Part shown: positions 1-8,388 of the stretch, piece by piece
Numbering within the stretch: position 1 is the stretch's first letter
Layout of the letters: each line of letters begins with the position of its first letter
Assembly (NCBI GenBank): GCA_036497785.1
Contig: DASXIW010000225.1
Location: 1 to 28,678 of the forward strand
DNA length: 28,678 bases
DNA from: DASXIW01 sp036497785
Lineage (GTDB): Bacteria; Pseudomonadota; Alphaproteobacteria; Acetobacterales; Acetobacteraceae
Direction: 5' to 3'
Position numbers and translations under genes: made by a program
The notes under the pieces: model-generated
Database searches by the model: none
Seen by the model: only the letters and a program-made list of their open reading frames with translations
What the model was told of the DNA's origin: nothing

Positions 1-123
1 ATGCTTTACCCACACTTCCACGCCGGCACGCGCGGCCAGCAATGGCCAGGCATAGGCCGCCGTGGCGGGAAAACAGGCGTGGACCAGATCGGCCGCCGCC
101 TCCAGCGCGGGAAGATCGAACAT
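1..123 (-). CDS. Threonine dehydratase (threonine ammonia-lyase), N-terminal part
   Basis: The first 41 codons of a minus-strand gene that runs off the left edge. The peptide begins MFDLPALEAA and contains the stretch YAWPLLAARAGVEVWVKH, which matches the N-terminus of PLP-dependent threonine/serine dehydratases just before the helix carrying the PLP lysine (that lysine lies outside the window). The family deaminates threonine to 2-oxobutyrate in the cytoplasm. ATG at 121-123 is the only plausible start and no strong ribosome binding site precedes it. The composite palindromic repeat begins 31 bases upstream, so the promoter is either very close or inside that repeat. The family call rests on a short piece. 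Confidence 0.7.
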   Translation of the reverse strand, partial: MFDLPALEAAADLVHACFPATAAYAWPLLAARAGVEVWVKH

Positions 124-154
124 CACGCATCGTCGCACGCAAAGGCGGCCAAGC

Positions 155-255
155 CTAGAGCATGACGGCTTCTAATAGGCGAAGTCATCATGCTCTAGTT
201 ACCTGTTTTAGCGAGCAATTTATTCGTACGGCCGATTTCAGGCTAAAGCGTTCCT
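155..255. repeat. Composite two-hairpin intergenic repeat, copy 1
   Basis: Positions 155-198 form a palindrome: an 11-base perfect outer arm (CTAGAGCATGA / TCATGCTCTAG) continuing to about 18 pairs with two imperfect positions around an 8-base loop. A second, degraded palindrome (about 210-251) begins GCGAGCAATTT and ends TTCCTGCT. The whole unit reappears in inverted orientation at 28349-28454. It is non-coding and lies between the threonine dehydratase start and the csp terminator. This resembles REP/BIME or MITE-type dispersed extragenic palindromes; genome copy number cannot be seen from here. Confidence 0.8.
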
Positions 256-307
256 GCTATGACCGGCCGTATTTTTATTCTGGCATTGCAACAGACATAA
301 TCGCGGG

Positions 308-340
308 AAAAAAGGCCGCTGCCGAAAACCGGCGGCGGCC
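308..340 (-). terminator. Intrinsic terminator of the first csp gene
   Basis: Read on the minus strand, a GC-rich hairpin (about 11 pairs, GGCCGCCGCCG / CGGCAGCGGCC, one G-U pair, TTTT-centred loop) is followed immediately by six T residues. It lies about 20 bases downstream of the csp stop codon at 361. Confidence 0.85.
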
Positions 341-360
341 TGAAGCTTCAGCAGCTGGGA

Positions 361-564
361 TCAGGCCAGCTTCAAATTGGTCGCAGCGGCCTTACCGCGC
401 TCCATCGCCACTTCGTAACTGACCTTCTGGCCGTCATTCAGACCTTTCAGACCAGCCGCCTGCACGGCGGTGATGTGAACGAAAACGTCCTTGCCGCCAT
501 CCTGCGGCATAATGAAGCCGAAACCCTTCGTGGCATTGAACCACTTCACAGTACCGATGGCCAT
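361..564 (-). CDS. Cold-shock protein, CspA family (copy 1)
   Basis: A 67-residue single cold-shock (OB-fold) domain protein, the usual length for bacterial CspA proteins. RNP1 is KGFGFI (residues 13-18) and RNP2 is VFVHI (27-31), the aromatic nucleic-acid-binding surfaces. The family binds single-stranded RNA/DNA and acts as an RNA chaperone or antiterminator in the cytoplasm. The start ATG at 562-564 has AAGGAG about eight bases upstream. The protein differs from the second copy (777-980) at only four residues (A11T, K40R, D44E, L66I), so the two are tandem duplicates in the same orientation. A clear intrinsic terminator follows. The 212-base stretch upstream contains a perfect six-pair hairpin (GCCGGA-TTGT-TCCGGC) that could be part of a structured leader, but no promoter was firmly assigned. 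Confidence 0.95.
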   Translation of the reverse strand: MAIGTVKWFNATKGFGFIMPQDGGKDVFVHITAVQAAGLKGLNDGQKVSYEVAMERGKAAATNLKLA

Positions 565-776
565 TTGGTCGAACTCCTTGGATCAGGTGAGCATACTCAC
601 GCTGGGGTGGGCTGGTTGTGGTTATCCCGAAGCCGGAACAATCCGGCGCACGGGCAAGGCAGGCAGTCTCCCGAACAGGAAACGCTCCCGCCAGCCAGAA
701 CGCTCGACGGTGAGATCGGGCGATTTGGTCAACGGGAGCGATCCGATTCGCGAGGGCCTAACGCACGTGCAATGCG

Positions 777-980
777 CTAGGCGATTTTGAGATTGGTGGC
801 CGCGGCCTTACCGCGCTCCATAGCCACTTCATAGCTGACCTTCTGACCCTCATTGAGGCCCCGAAGACCGGCAGCCTGAACCGCGGTGATGTGGACGAAA
901 ACGTCCTTTCCGCCATCCTGTGGCATGATGAAGCCGAAGCCTTTCGTGGTATTGAACCACTTCACGGTACCGATAGCCAT
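777..980 (-). CDS. Cold-shock protein, CspA family (copy 2)
   Basis: A 67-residue cold-shock domain protein with RNP1 KGFGFI and RNP2 VFVHI, 63/67 identical to the neighbouring copy. The open frame extends upstream by 56 codons, but the conserved family start is MAIGTVKWFN, with ATG at 978-980 and GGAGAG 9-14 bases upstream. No intrinsic terminator is evident between this gene and the next, so read-through into copy 1 is possible. Predicted role: RNA chaperone. Whether it is cold-induced or constitutive cannot be told from the sequence. Confidence 0.95.
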   Translation of the reverse strand: MAIGTVKWFNTTKGFGFIMPQDGGKDVFVHITAVQAAGLRGLNEGQKVSYEVAMERGKAAATNLKIA

Positions 981-1222
981 AGCTGCGTCACTCTCTCCGT
1001 CATGGGTGACGCGCAACATGCGCGACACTTCAGACAACCGGGCCTTTGGATGTGTCTTGAAGGCACCCGAGATTGACGGAAGCGCAGCAAGCCTAGCCAA
1101 AATGCGATTGCATCTACGAGTTGACGCAGAAACATGCTGTTGAGTCAATCATAACTGAATGCACAACGATACGGTATTTTCAAGGCCGCCACAGCGCCTA
1201 TCACACCCTCGCGTTATGCATG
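981..1222. other. Non-coding gap between groEL and csp copy 2
   Basis: Together with the groEL terminator this makes a 314-base gap without a credible gene. It should hold the csp copy 2 promoter and leader, read on the minus strand. A TATGAT hexamer (complement of 1149-1154) could be a -10 element, but no good -35 lies at the right spacing. Nothing else was recognised. Confidence 0.5.
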
Positions 1223-1254
1223 AAAAAAAGGGGCGAACCCTGCGGTCCGCCCCC
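1223..1254 (-). terminator. Intrinsic terminator of the groES-groEL operon
   Basis: On the minus strand a ten-pair stem (GGGGCGGACC / GGTTCGCCCC, one mismatch) with a short loop is followed by seven T residues. It starts about 40 bases beyond the groEL stop codon at 1295. Confidence 0.85.
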
Positions 1255-1294
1255 TTCCTTCGTCCAACAGGCGCTGTCGCCTGGGCAGACCGGA

Positions 1295-2941
<1,647 letters not shown>

Positions 2942-3010
2942 TTTCTTGTCTTCCTTGTTGGTATCGGATCAGAGGCTGATGAAGGTACGTTTGTGAACAG
3001 AAACGACCGC

Positions 3011-3328
3011 TCAGGCGGCCTTCTTCTTGTTCGCGGGCGACCCTTCGATGATGCCCATGATGTCGGATTCCTTCATGATCAGCAGTTCTTCGCCATCGAG
3101 CTTCACCTCGGTGCCGGACCACTTGCCGAACAGAATGCGATCACCCGCCTTCACGTCGAGCGCCACGACCTGACCGGCCTCGTTGCGCGCGCCGGCGCCG
3201 ACGGCGATCACTTCGCCTTCCATCGGCTTTTCCTTGGCGGTGTCGGGAATGATGATGCCGCCCGAGGTCTTCTCTTCGGCGTTCAGGCGCCGGACAACGA
3301 CCCGGTCGTGCAGGGGACGGAACTTCAT
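3011..3328 (-). CDS. groES: Co-chaperonin GroES (Hsp10)
   Basis: A 105-residue protein starting MKFRPLHDRVVVRR, with the mobile-loop region EEKTSGGIIIPDTAKEKP (about residues 17-34) that docks onto GroEL. It is slightly longer than the typical 95-97 residues owing to a C-terminal SPANKKKAA tail. The open frame extends 15 codons upstream, but the conserved start is ATG at 3326-3328, preceded by AGGAG. It is the first gene of the operon and lies just downstream of the promoter/CIRCE region. It caps the GroEL ring during the folding cycle. Confidence 0.98.
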   Translation of the reverse strand: MKFRPLHDRVVVRRLNAEEKTSGGIIIPDTAKEKPMEGEVIAVGAGARNEAGQVVALDVKAGDRILFGKWSGTEVKLDGEELLIMKESDIMGIIEGSPANKKKAA

Positions 3329-3386
3329 GCGGAACGCTCCTGAAATAATGCGAATGGCAGGCTCCCTCGCCATTTCGCAGAGGTTA

Positions 3387-3413
3387 TTAGCACTCCCACA
3401 GGGAGAGTGCTAG
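3387..3413 (-). promoter_or_regulatory. CIRCE operator (HrcA binding site), proximal
   Basis: A near-perfect CIRCE: TTAGCACTC-N9-GAGTGCTAG against the consensus TTAGCACTC-N9-GAGTGCTAA, 17 of 18 arm bases matching. It lies between the groES promoter and the groES start codon, where the HrcA repressor blocks transcription of groESL in the absence of heat stress. hrcA itself is not in the window. Confidence 0.95.
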
Positions 3414-3414
3414 C

Positions 3415-3443
3415 GATCTAAGCGGATTCTCCGCGCGAGTCAA
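3415..3443 (-). promoter_or_regulatory. Predicted sigma70-type promoter of groES-groEL
   Basis: On the minus strand TTGACT (complement of 3438-3443) is followed after 16 bases by TTAGAT (complement of 3416-3421), or after 17 by TAGATC. The expected start point falls inside the proximal CIRCE, the classic layout for HrcA repression. Confidence 0.65.
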
Positions 3444-3450
3444 GCGCTCG

Positions 3451-3477
3451 GCAGCACTCACGCATACCGAGTGCCAA
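3451..3477 (-). promoter_or_regulatory. Second CIRCE-like site, distal to the groES promoter
   Basis: GCAGCACTC-N9-GAGTGCCAA has exact nine-base CIRCE spacing and matches 15 of the 18 arm bases. It lies seven bases upstream of the predicted -35, so the promoter is bracketed by two sites. Occupancy by HrcA is an inference. Confidence 0.6.
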
Positions 3478-3628
3478 ACATCTGTATTTATTGCGTTTTC
3501 CCTTGCGCAACCCTGGGCAGCGGACAACATTCTATGTGACAGCCGCGCGTCAGTCGCGGCGGCGGGAAAGACGGCAAACCACGGCGCAGGTGAACTCTGA
3601 TCTGACCTCTGGCACGACGGAGACCTTC

Positions 3629-3913
3629 ATGCAGACGCACGCCAAAACCGACACCAAGCTGCTGCTCCAGCTGCGCGGCTATCGCCTGACCACGGCGGAA
3701 ATCCTTTACCATCTGCCCGACCACCCCGCCGTGCTGCAAAGCTTTGTCTGGCAGGATCTGGACATCGCCCCGGATTATCCCGTCCTGCACGGTTTCCTTG
3801 GTTTCTGGCGCCGCAGCATCGAGGCGCGGCTGCATTCGGTGCGCGTCGCCGCGATCGGTCTCGTCAGCGCTGGCGAGTGGCGCCACACCGATTCGCTCAC
3901 GCATCTGCACTGA
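3629..3913 (+). CDS. Usg-family protein
   Basis: A 94-residue protein with the hallmark stretch YRLTTAEILYHLPDHP and a nearby WQDLDIAPDYPVL, typical of the small Usg family found almost only in alphaproteobacteria. The biochemical function is unknown; older annotations link it to aspartate-semialdehyde dehydrogenase by gene name only. The open frame extends 46 codons upstream, but the conserved N-terminus begins at ATG 3629, with ACGGAG shortly before it. No signal peptide or membrane segment is seen. It is transcribed divergently from groES and convergently with nadK. It appears to be a single-gene unit. Confidence 0.85.
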   Translation: MQTHAKTDTKLLLQLRGYRLTTAEILYHLPDHPAVLQSFVWQDLDIAPDYPVLHGFLGFWRRSIEARLHSVRVAAIGLVSAGEWRHTDSLTHLH

Positions 3914-3930
3914 CCGGAAGGATCGGGGTA

Positions 3931-3950
3931 ATACCGACGGCCGTTGGTAT
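3931..3950. repeat. 20-base palindrome between convergent usg and nadK
   Basis: ATACCGACGG immediately followed by CCGTTGGTAT: a loopless dyad with nine Watson-Crick pairs and one G-T. It lies in the 44-base gap between the two stop codons, so it may end transcription in both directions, although there is no T run. It could equally be a short dispersed repeat. Confidence 0.6.
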
Positions 3951-3957
3951 AAGCCTG

Positions 3958-4788
3958 CTAAACCGTGAACTGCTCCGCCAGGATCCGCTCGGACAGGCCC
4001 TGATCGGGATCGAACAGGATGCAGGCCTGGATGCTCCGATCTTCCCGCACGGAGACGGAGACGACATCGCGCACCTCGGTCGAATCGGCGGCCGCGGCCA
4101 CCGGGCGCTTGACGCTCTCCAGCACCTCGAACAGTACCTCAGCCGTGCTGGGCAGCAGTGCGCCCCGCCAGCGGCGCGGCCGGAACGCACTGATCGGCGT
4201 CAGTGGCAGAAGATTGGCCGAAAGCGGCACGATCGGCCCATGCGCCGACAAATTATAGGCCGTCGACCCTGCGGGCGTCGCCACCAGGATCCCGTCGCAC
4301 ATCAGCTCCTCCAGCCGCACGCGGCCATCGACGGTGATGCGGATCTTCGCCGTCTGCCCCAGCTCGCGCAGCAGCGACACCTCGTTCAGCGCCAGCGCCT
4401 CGTGATGCTCGCCCGATTCGGTGATCGCGCGCATCCGCAGCGGGTTCAGCGCCGCGGGCTGCGCCCGCGATAGCCGCACCGGCAGATCCTCCTCGCTGAA
4501 CTCGTTCATCAGAAAGCCGACCGACCCGCAATTCATGCCATAGACCGGCACTTCCCGGCCCAGCAGCTGGTGCAGGGTCGCCAGCATCAGCCCATCGCCG
4601 CCCAGCGAGACGACGACATCCGCCTCGTCCAGCGGATGATCGCCATACCGCTCGACCAGCCTCGCGCGACTGACCTCCGCCAGCGGCGCCGAGGACGCGA
4701 CAAAGCTGATCCGCTCGAAATGCGCATGGCTGGCCGCCGCGAGAGTCGGCTCATGCCCGGCCAATGGAAGGATCGGGCTCAAATCCAA
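3958..4788 (-). CDS. nadK: NAD kinase
   Basis: A protein of about 276 residues that phosphorylates NAD+ to NADP+ with ATP in the cytoplasm. The catalytic GGDG motif lies at residues 63-66 (VVVSLGGDGLML). The conserved LNEVSLLR (about 133-140) and the glycine-rich DGILVATPAGSTAYNLSAHGP segment are both present. Length is normal for the alphaproteobacterial form. The start is uncertain: there is no in-frame ATG before the conserved FERISFVAS segment, and the candidates are TTG at 4786-4788 or TTG at 4780-4782. The second overlaps, as TTGA, the stop codon of a 15-codon upstream ORF that has a strong ribosome binding site. Confidence 0.93.
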   Translation of the reverse strand: MDLSPILPLAGHEPTLAAASHAHFERISFVASSAPLAEVSRARLVERYGDHPLDEADVVVSLGGDGLMLATLHQLLGREVPVYGMNCGSVGFLMNEFSEEDLPVRLSRAQPAALNPLRMRAITESGEHHEALALNEVSLLRELGQTAKIRITVDGRVRLEELMCDGILVATPAGSTAYNLSAHGPIVPLSANLLPLTPISAFRPRRWRGALLPSTAEVLFEVLESVKRPVAAAADSTEVRDVVSVSVREDRSIQACILFDPDQGLSERILAEQFTV

Positions 4789-4826
4789 TCCCGACCAGAC
4801 TCGATCTGGACCACATTGGCACGCAT
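4779..4826 (-). CDS. Possible 15-residue leader ORF coupled to nadK
   Basis: ATG at 4824-4826 is preceded by ACAGGAGA about seven bases upstream. The peptide is MRANVVQIESGRDWI and its TGA overlaps a TTG codon in the nadK frame. It could be a leader for translational coupling, the displaced N-terminus of nadK (a one-base indel), or chance. No homologue is recognised. Confidence 0.3.
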   Translation of the reverse strand: MRANVVQIESGRDWI

Positions 4827-4905
4827 CTCGGCTCTCCTGTCGGGAATTGGACGCCTGAAGCAGTCGCCCGGGGCGAATACCACGGCTGCTCTAGCAGTTC
4901 CGGCC

Positions 4906-5451
4906 TCAGCGTGGCCAGTCGATGCGCGGTTCGGACCGGCCGGTCTCAGGCCGTGAATCCGGCCGCCGCGGCGGCGGTCGCTGCGACAGGTCTGGCCTTA
5001 CACCGGCTCGGGGCGTGCCGAACCCCAGGCCATCCTGGCGAGACATATCGGGCGGTCTGGCCGGCGGGGGCATGTCCTCGTCGTCGCTAAAGCGCGGGTC
5101 GGCATAATCCGGCTCGTCGTCATAGGAATCCACCACCGGTTCCGGCTGGCGCGGCCGCCACGGCCGAACCGGCGGCGGCACGGGCGCGGTCGGCGGCACG
5201 GCCCGTGCCGCTTCACCATAGGTCGGTCGCGGCAGGCCGGCATCGCCTTGATCGGCCAGGTGCGGCGCTAACGCACGGATTTCGCTCTGGATCTCGTCCA
5301 GCCGTGCGTCGATCAGGTCAAGCCGCCCTTTCAAGCCGATCGTGTTGAACGGCATCGCCAGCGCGGCCAGCAGATAGACAAGCAGCGGCACCAGTATGGC
5401 GATCATCGCCCACCAGGGCAGCCAGTCGGGCAGAGAGAGCGGCGGAATCAT
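4906..5451 (-). CDS. Membrane-anchored proline-rich protein of unknown function
   Basis: A 181-residue protein that I cannot assign to a family. A hydrophobic segment at residues 9-33 (WLPWWAMIAILVPLLVYLLAALAMP) predicts one N-terminal transmembrane helix. Residues 40-65 are charged and heptad-like (LDLIDARLDEIQSEIRAL), a possible short coiled coil. From about residue 75 the sequence is low-complexity and rich in Pro, Arg and Asp, likely disordered. ATG at 5449-5451 has a weak AGGG upstream. It lies upstream of nadK on the same strand (79 bases to the leader ORF), so the two may be co-transcribed. A scaffold or envelope-associated role is speculative. Confidence 0.75.
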   Translation of the reverse strand: MIPPLSLPDWLPWWAMIAILVPLLVYLLAALAMPFNTIGLKGRLDLIDARLDEIQSEIRALAPHLADQGDAGLPRPTYGEAARAVPPTAPVPPPVRPWRPRQPEPVVDSYDDEPDYADPRFSDDEDMPPPARPPDMSRQDGLGFGTPRAGVRPDLSQRPPPRRPDSRPETGRSEPRIDWPR

Positions 5452-5585
5452 GCCGCCCTATTACACCGGCCTTGGGGGCCAATGAAATACATCGCGCCTG
5501 GATTCTGCCACGCGCCCGTGCAATTCCTCACCATGCAAACAAACCGCCCTGTCAACGGCGGCCTAACCGCGAAGGCAACATCCGC

Positions 5586-6713
5586 ATGCTGCTTCTGATC
5601 CCCGGCCCGGTGACCACGCGCCCGGAAGTCCGCCAGGCCATGGCGCAGGATATCGCGCCATGGGACAACGATTTTCGCCCGATCTATGTCGGCATCCGCG
5701 AACGAGTGCTGCGGATCGCGCATGGCATACCGGGCCAGCATGCCACCCTGCCCCTGCAGGGCAGCGGCCATTTCGCCGTGGAAGCCGCGCTGCGCACCTT
5801 CCTGCCGCCCGGCGGCCGCATTCTCATCCCCGCCACCGGCGCCTATTCCGACCGCATGGTCCGCCTGGCGCGGGAGGCCGGCCGCGTGGTGGTGTCGCTG
5901 CCCGTGCCGGACGACACACAAGCCTCTCCCGCCGCCATCGCCACGGCCCTGGCCGCCGACCCCGGCATCAGCCATGTTGGCCTGGTCTACAGCGAGACCG
6001 GGTCGGGCGTGATTCACGACGCGCCGTCCATCGGCGCCGCCGTGCGCCACGCCGGCCGACGCATGATCCTGGACGCAGTCTCCGCCTTCGGTGCGCTGCC
6101 GCTCGACCTGTCCGCCCAGCCGGAAATCGACGCCGCCATCTTCACCACCAATAAATGCCTTGAGGGCCTGCCCGGCATGTCCTTCGCGGTGGCGCGCATC
6201 GACCGTGCCGTTGCCTGCGCCGGTAACGCCGGAAGCTGGTCGCTCGATCTGTCGGATATTTACGACCATGCGCTGAAAAGCGGCTGGGGCAGCTGCCGTT
6301 TCACCCCCGCCGCCCAGGCGATCACCGCCTTCAACCTCGCTCTGGATTTCTACGATGCCGAGGGCGGCCAGCCGGCCCGCCTCGCACGCTATGCCGAGAA
6401 TGCCGCCACCCTGCACAAAGGCGTGATCGCGCTGGGGCTGGAACCCTGCCTGCCGCGCGCCCTCCAGGGCCCGATCGTGCTGAATGTCCAGGCCCCGGCC
6501 GATCCCGCCTGGTCGCTCCAGGGCTTCGTCGATGCGCTGAAGCGGCGCGGCTTCCTGATCAGCAATTTCTACAACACCAAGGCGCCCAGCTTCCGGGTCG
6601 GCTGCATCGGCGCCATCACGCCCGACGACATGCGCCGCTTCGTCGAGGCCGTCGATCTAACCCTGATCGAAATCGGCGTGCGCGATCGCGGCGCCTCCCA
6701 GAAGGTCGCCTGA
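5586..6713 (+). CDS. phnW: 2-aminoethylphosphonate:pyruvate aminotransferase-like (PhnW)
   Basis: A 375-residue fold-type I PLP aminotransferase. The start LLLIPGPVTTRPEV and APWDNDF, the SETGSG segment, the DAVSAFGALPLDL strand (PLP aspartate) and the internal-aldimine lysine in TTNKCLEG (Lys190) fit PhnW rather than serine-glyoxylate aminotransferase. The predicted reaction transfers the amino group of 2-aminoethylphosphonate to pyruvate, giving phosphonoacetaldehyde and alanine. The open frame is 38 codons longer, but homology begins at ATG 5586, with GAAGG upstream. The formyl-THF ligase gene starts four bases after its stop codon, implying co-transcription. No phosphonatase (phnX) or transporter is next to it, so another substrate such as glyoxylate or alanine remains possible. 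Confidence 0.75.
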   Translation: MLLLIPGPVTTRPEVRQAMAQDIAPWDNDFRPIYVGIRERVLRIAHGIPGQHATLPLQGSGHFAVEAALRTFLPPGGRILIPATGAYSDRMVRLAREAGRVVVSLPVPDDTQASPAAIATALAADPGISHVGLVYSETGSGVIHDAPSIGAAVRHAGRRMILDAVSAFGALPLDLSAQPEIDAAIFTTNKCLEGLPGMSFAVARIDRAVACAGNAGSWSLDLSDIYDHALKSGWGSCRFTPAAQAITAFNLALDFYDAEGGQPARLARYAENAATLHKGVIALGLEPCLPRALQGPIVLNVQAPADPAWSLQGFVDALKRRGFLISNFYNTKAPSFRVGCIGAITPDDMRRFVEAVDLTLIEIGVRDRGASQKVA

Positions 6714-6717
6714 GCCG

Positions 6718-8388
6718 ATGCCCACCGATCTCGACATCGCCCGCGCCGCCACGCTTCGCCCCATCGCCGCCATCGCTGAGGCCGCCGGCATCCCGGCGGA
6801 GGCGCTGATCCCCTATGGCCGCCACAAGGCCAAGGTCGACTTCGATTTCGTCCACTCCCGACGGACCGCGCAAGATGGAGCGCTGGTGCTGGTGACCGGC
6901 ATCAGCCCGACCCCCGCCGGTGAGGGCAAGACCACCACCACCATCGGCCTGGGCGACGCGCTGAACGCGGTGGGAACGCGCACCATGATCTGCCTGCGCG
7001 AACCCAGCCTCGGCCCGTGCTTCGGCGTCAAAGGCGGAGCCACCGGCGGCGGGCACGCCCAGGTCGCGCCGATGGACGAGATCAACCTGCATTTCACCGG
7101 CGATTTCCACGCCATCACCGCGGCCGCCAACCTGCTGGCGGCGATGCTGGACAACCATCTTTACTGGGGCAATGAGCTCGACATAGACCCGCGCCGCATT
7201 GCTTGGCGCCGCGCGCTCGACATGAACGACCGCGCCCTGCGCAGCATCGTCACCGGCCTCGGCGGGGTGGCCAACGGCTTCCCCGCCGAAGACGGGTTCG
7301 ACATCACCGTCGCCTCCGAGGTGATGGCCGTGTTCTGCCTCGCCCGCGACCTCGCCGATCTGCAGGATCGGCTCGGCCGCATGGTGGTTGCCGCAAGGCG
7401 GGACGGCAGTCTGGTGACGGCTGCCGACCTGAAGGCAAATGGCGCCATGGCCGCCCTGCTGCGCGACGCCTTCATGCCCAATCTGGTGCAGACCCTGGCC
7501 GGCTCGCCGGCGCTGGTGCATGGCGGACCCTTCGCCAATATCGCCCATGGCTGCAACTCCGTCATGGCAACCACGCTGGGGCTGAAGCTCGCCGATGTGG
7601 TGGTAACGGAAGCCGGCTTCGGCGCCGATCTCGGCGGCGAGAAATTCCTCGACATAAAATGCCGCTTCACCGGCCTGAAGCCCGCCTGCGCCGTGGTGGT
7701 GGCGACGGTGCGGGCGCTGAAGATGCATGGCGGCGTGAAGAAGGCCGATCTCGGCACCGAGGATACGGCGGCGGTGCGGCGCGGCGTCGTCAATCTCGCC
7801 CGCCACGTTACCAATATGCGCAAATTCGGCCTGCCCGTCATCGTCGCGCTGAACCGCTTCACCTCCGACACCGAGGCCGAAATCGCCGAAATCCGCCGGG
7901 CCATGGACGCATTGGCCGCACCGGTCTGCCTGTGCACGCATTGGAGCGATGGTCCAATGGGTGCCGCCGGTCTGGCGCGCGCCGTGCAGGACCATATCGC
8001 CGCCGGCGAGGCGCGATTCCAGCCGCTCTATCCGGATGTCCTGCCTTTGACCGACAAAATCCGCACCATCGCGCAGACCATCTATGGCGCCGCCGATATC
8101 AGCCTCACCCCCCTGGCGCTGCGCAAGCTGGCCAGCTACGAGAAGGCCGGCTTCGGCGCGGTGCCTGTCTGCATCGCGAAGAACCAGTACAGCTTCAGCG
8201 CCGACCCAACCCTGCTCGGCGCGCCGGAAGGACACGTGCTGCCGGTCCGCGACGTGCGGCTCTCCGCCGGCGCCGGCTTCGTCGTGGCCATCGCCGGCGA
8301 CATCATGACCATGCCCGGCCTGCCCCGCGTGCCGGCGGCAGAAGCCATCACCCTGACCGAAACCGGCGCGATCACCGGGCTGTTCTGA
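6718..8388 (+). CDS. fhs: Formate-tetrahydrofolate ligase
   Basis: A 556-residue enzyme, full length for the family, that makes 10-formyl-THF from formate, THF and ATP. The N-terminal helix LDIARAATLRPIAAIAEAAGI, the P-loop TPAGEGKTT (residues 65-73), and the motifs KGGATGGGHAQVAPMDEINLHFTGD and EAGFGADLGGEKF are all present. It starts at ATG 6718, four bases after the PhnW-like gene, without its own strong ribosome binding site, so translation is probably coupled. Its last 17 bases overlap the 3' end of the convergent LysR gene. It supplies one-carbon units for purine and formyl-Met synthesis or formate assimilation. Confidence 0.98.
   Translation: MPTDLDIARAATLRPIAAIAEAAGIPAEALIPYGRHKAKVDFDFVHSRRTAQDGALVLVTGISPTPAGEGKTTTTIGLGDALNAVGTRTMICLREPSLGPCFGVKGGATGGGHAQVAPMDEINLHFTGDFHAITAAANLLAAMLDNHLYWGNELDIDPRRIAWRRALDMNDRALRSIVTGLGGVANGFPAEDGFDITVASEVMAVFCLARDLADLQDRLGRMVVAARRDGSLVTAADLKANGAMAALLRDAFMPNLVQTLAGSPALVHGGPFANIAHGCNSVMATTLGLKLADVVVTEAGFGADLGGEKFLDIKCRFTGLKPACAVVVATVRALKMHGGVKKADLGTEDTAAVRRGVVNLARHVTNMRKFGLPVIVALNRFTSDTEAEIAEIRRAMDALAAPVCLCTHWSDGPMGAAGLARAVQDHIAAGEARFQPLYPDVLPLTDKIRTIAQTIYGAADISLTPLALRKLASYEKAGFGAVPVCIAKNQYSFSADPTLLGAPEGHVLPVRDVRLSAGAGFVVAIAGDIMTMPGLPRVPAAEAITLTETGAITGLF

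Noticed and set aside
124..340. Small plus-strand open frame across the repeat and csp terminator (162-422)
   Set aside because: It runs through the palindromic repeat and the csp gene antisense; no ribosome binding site or homology.
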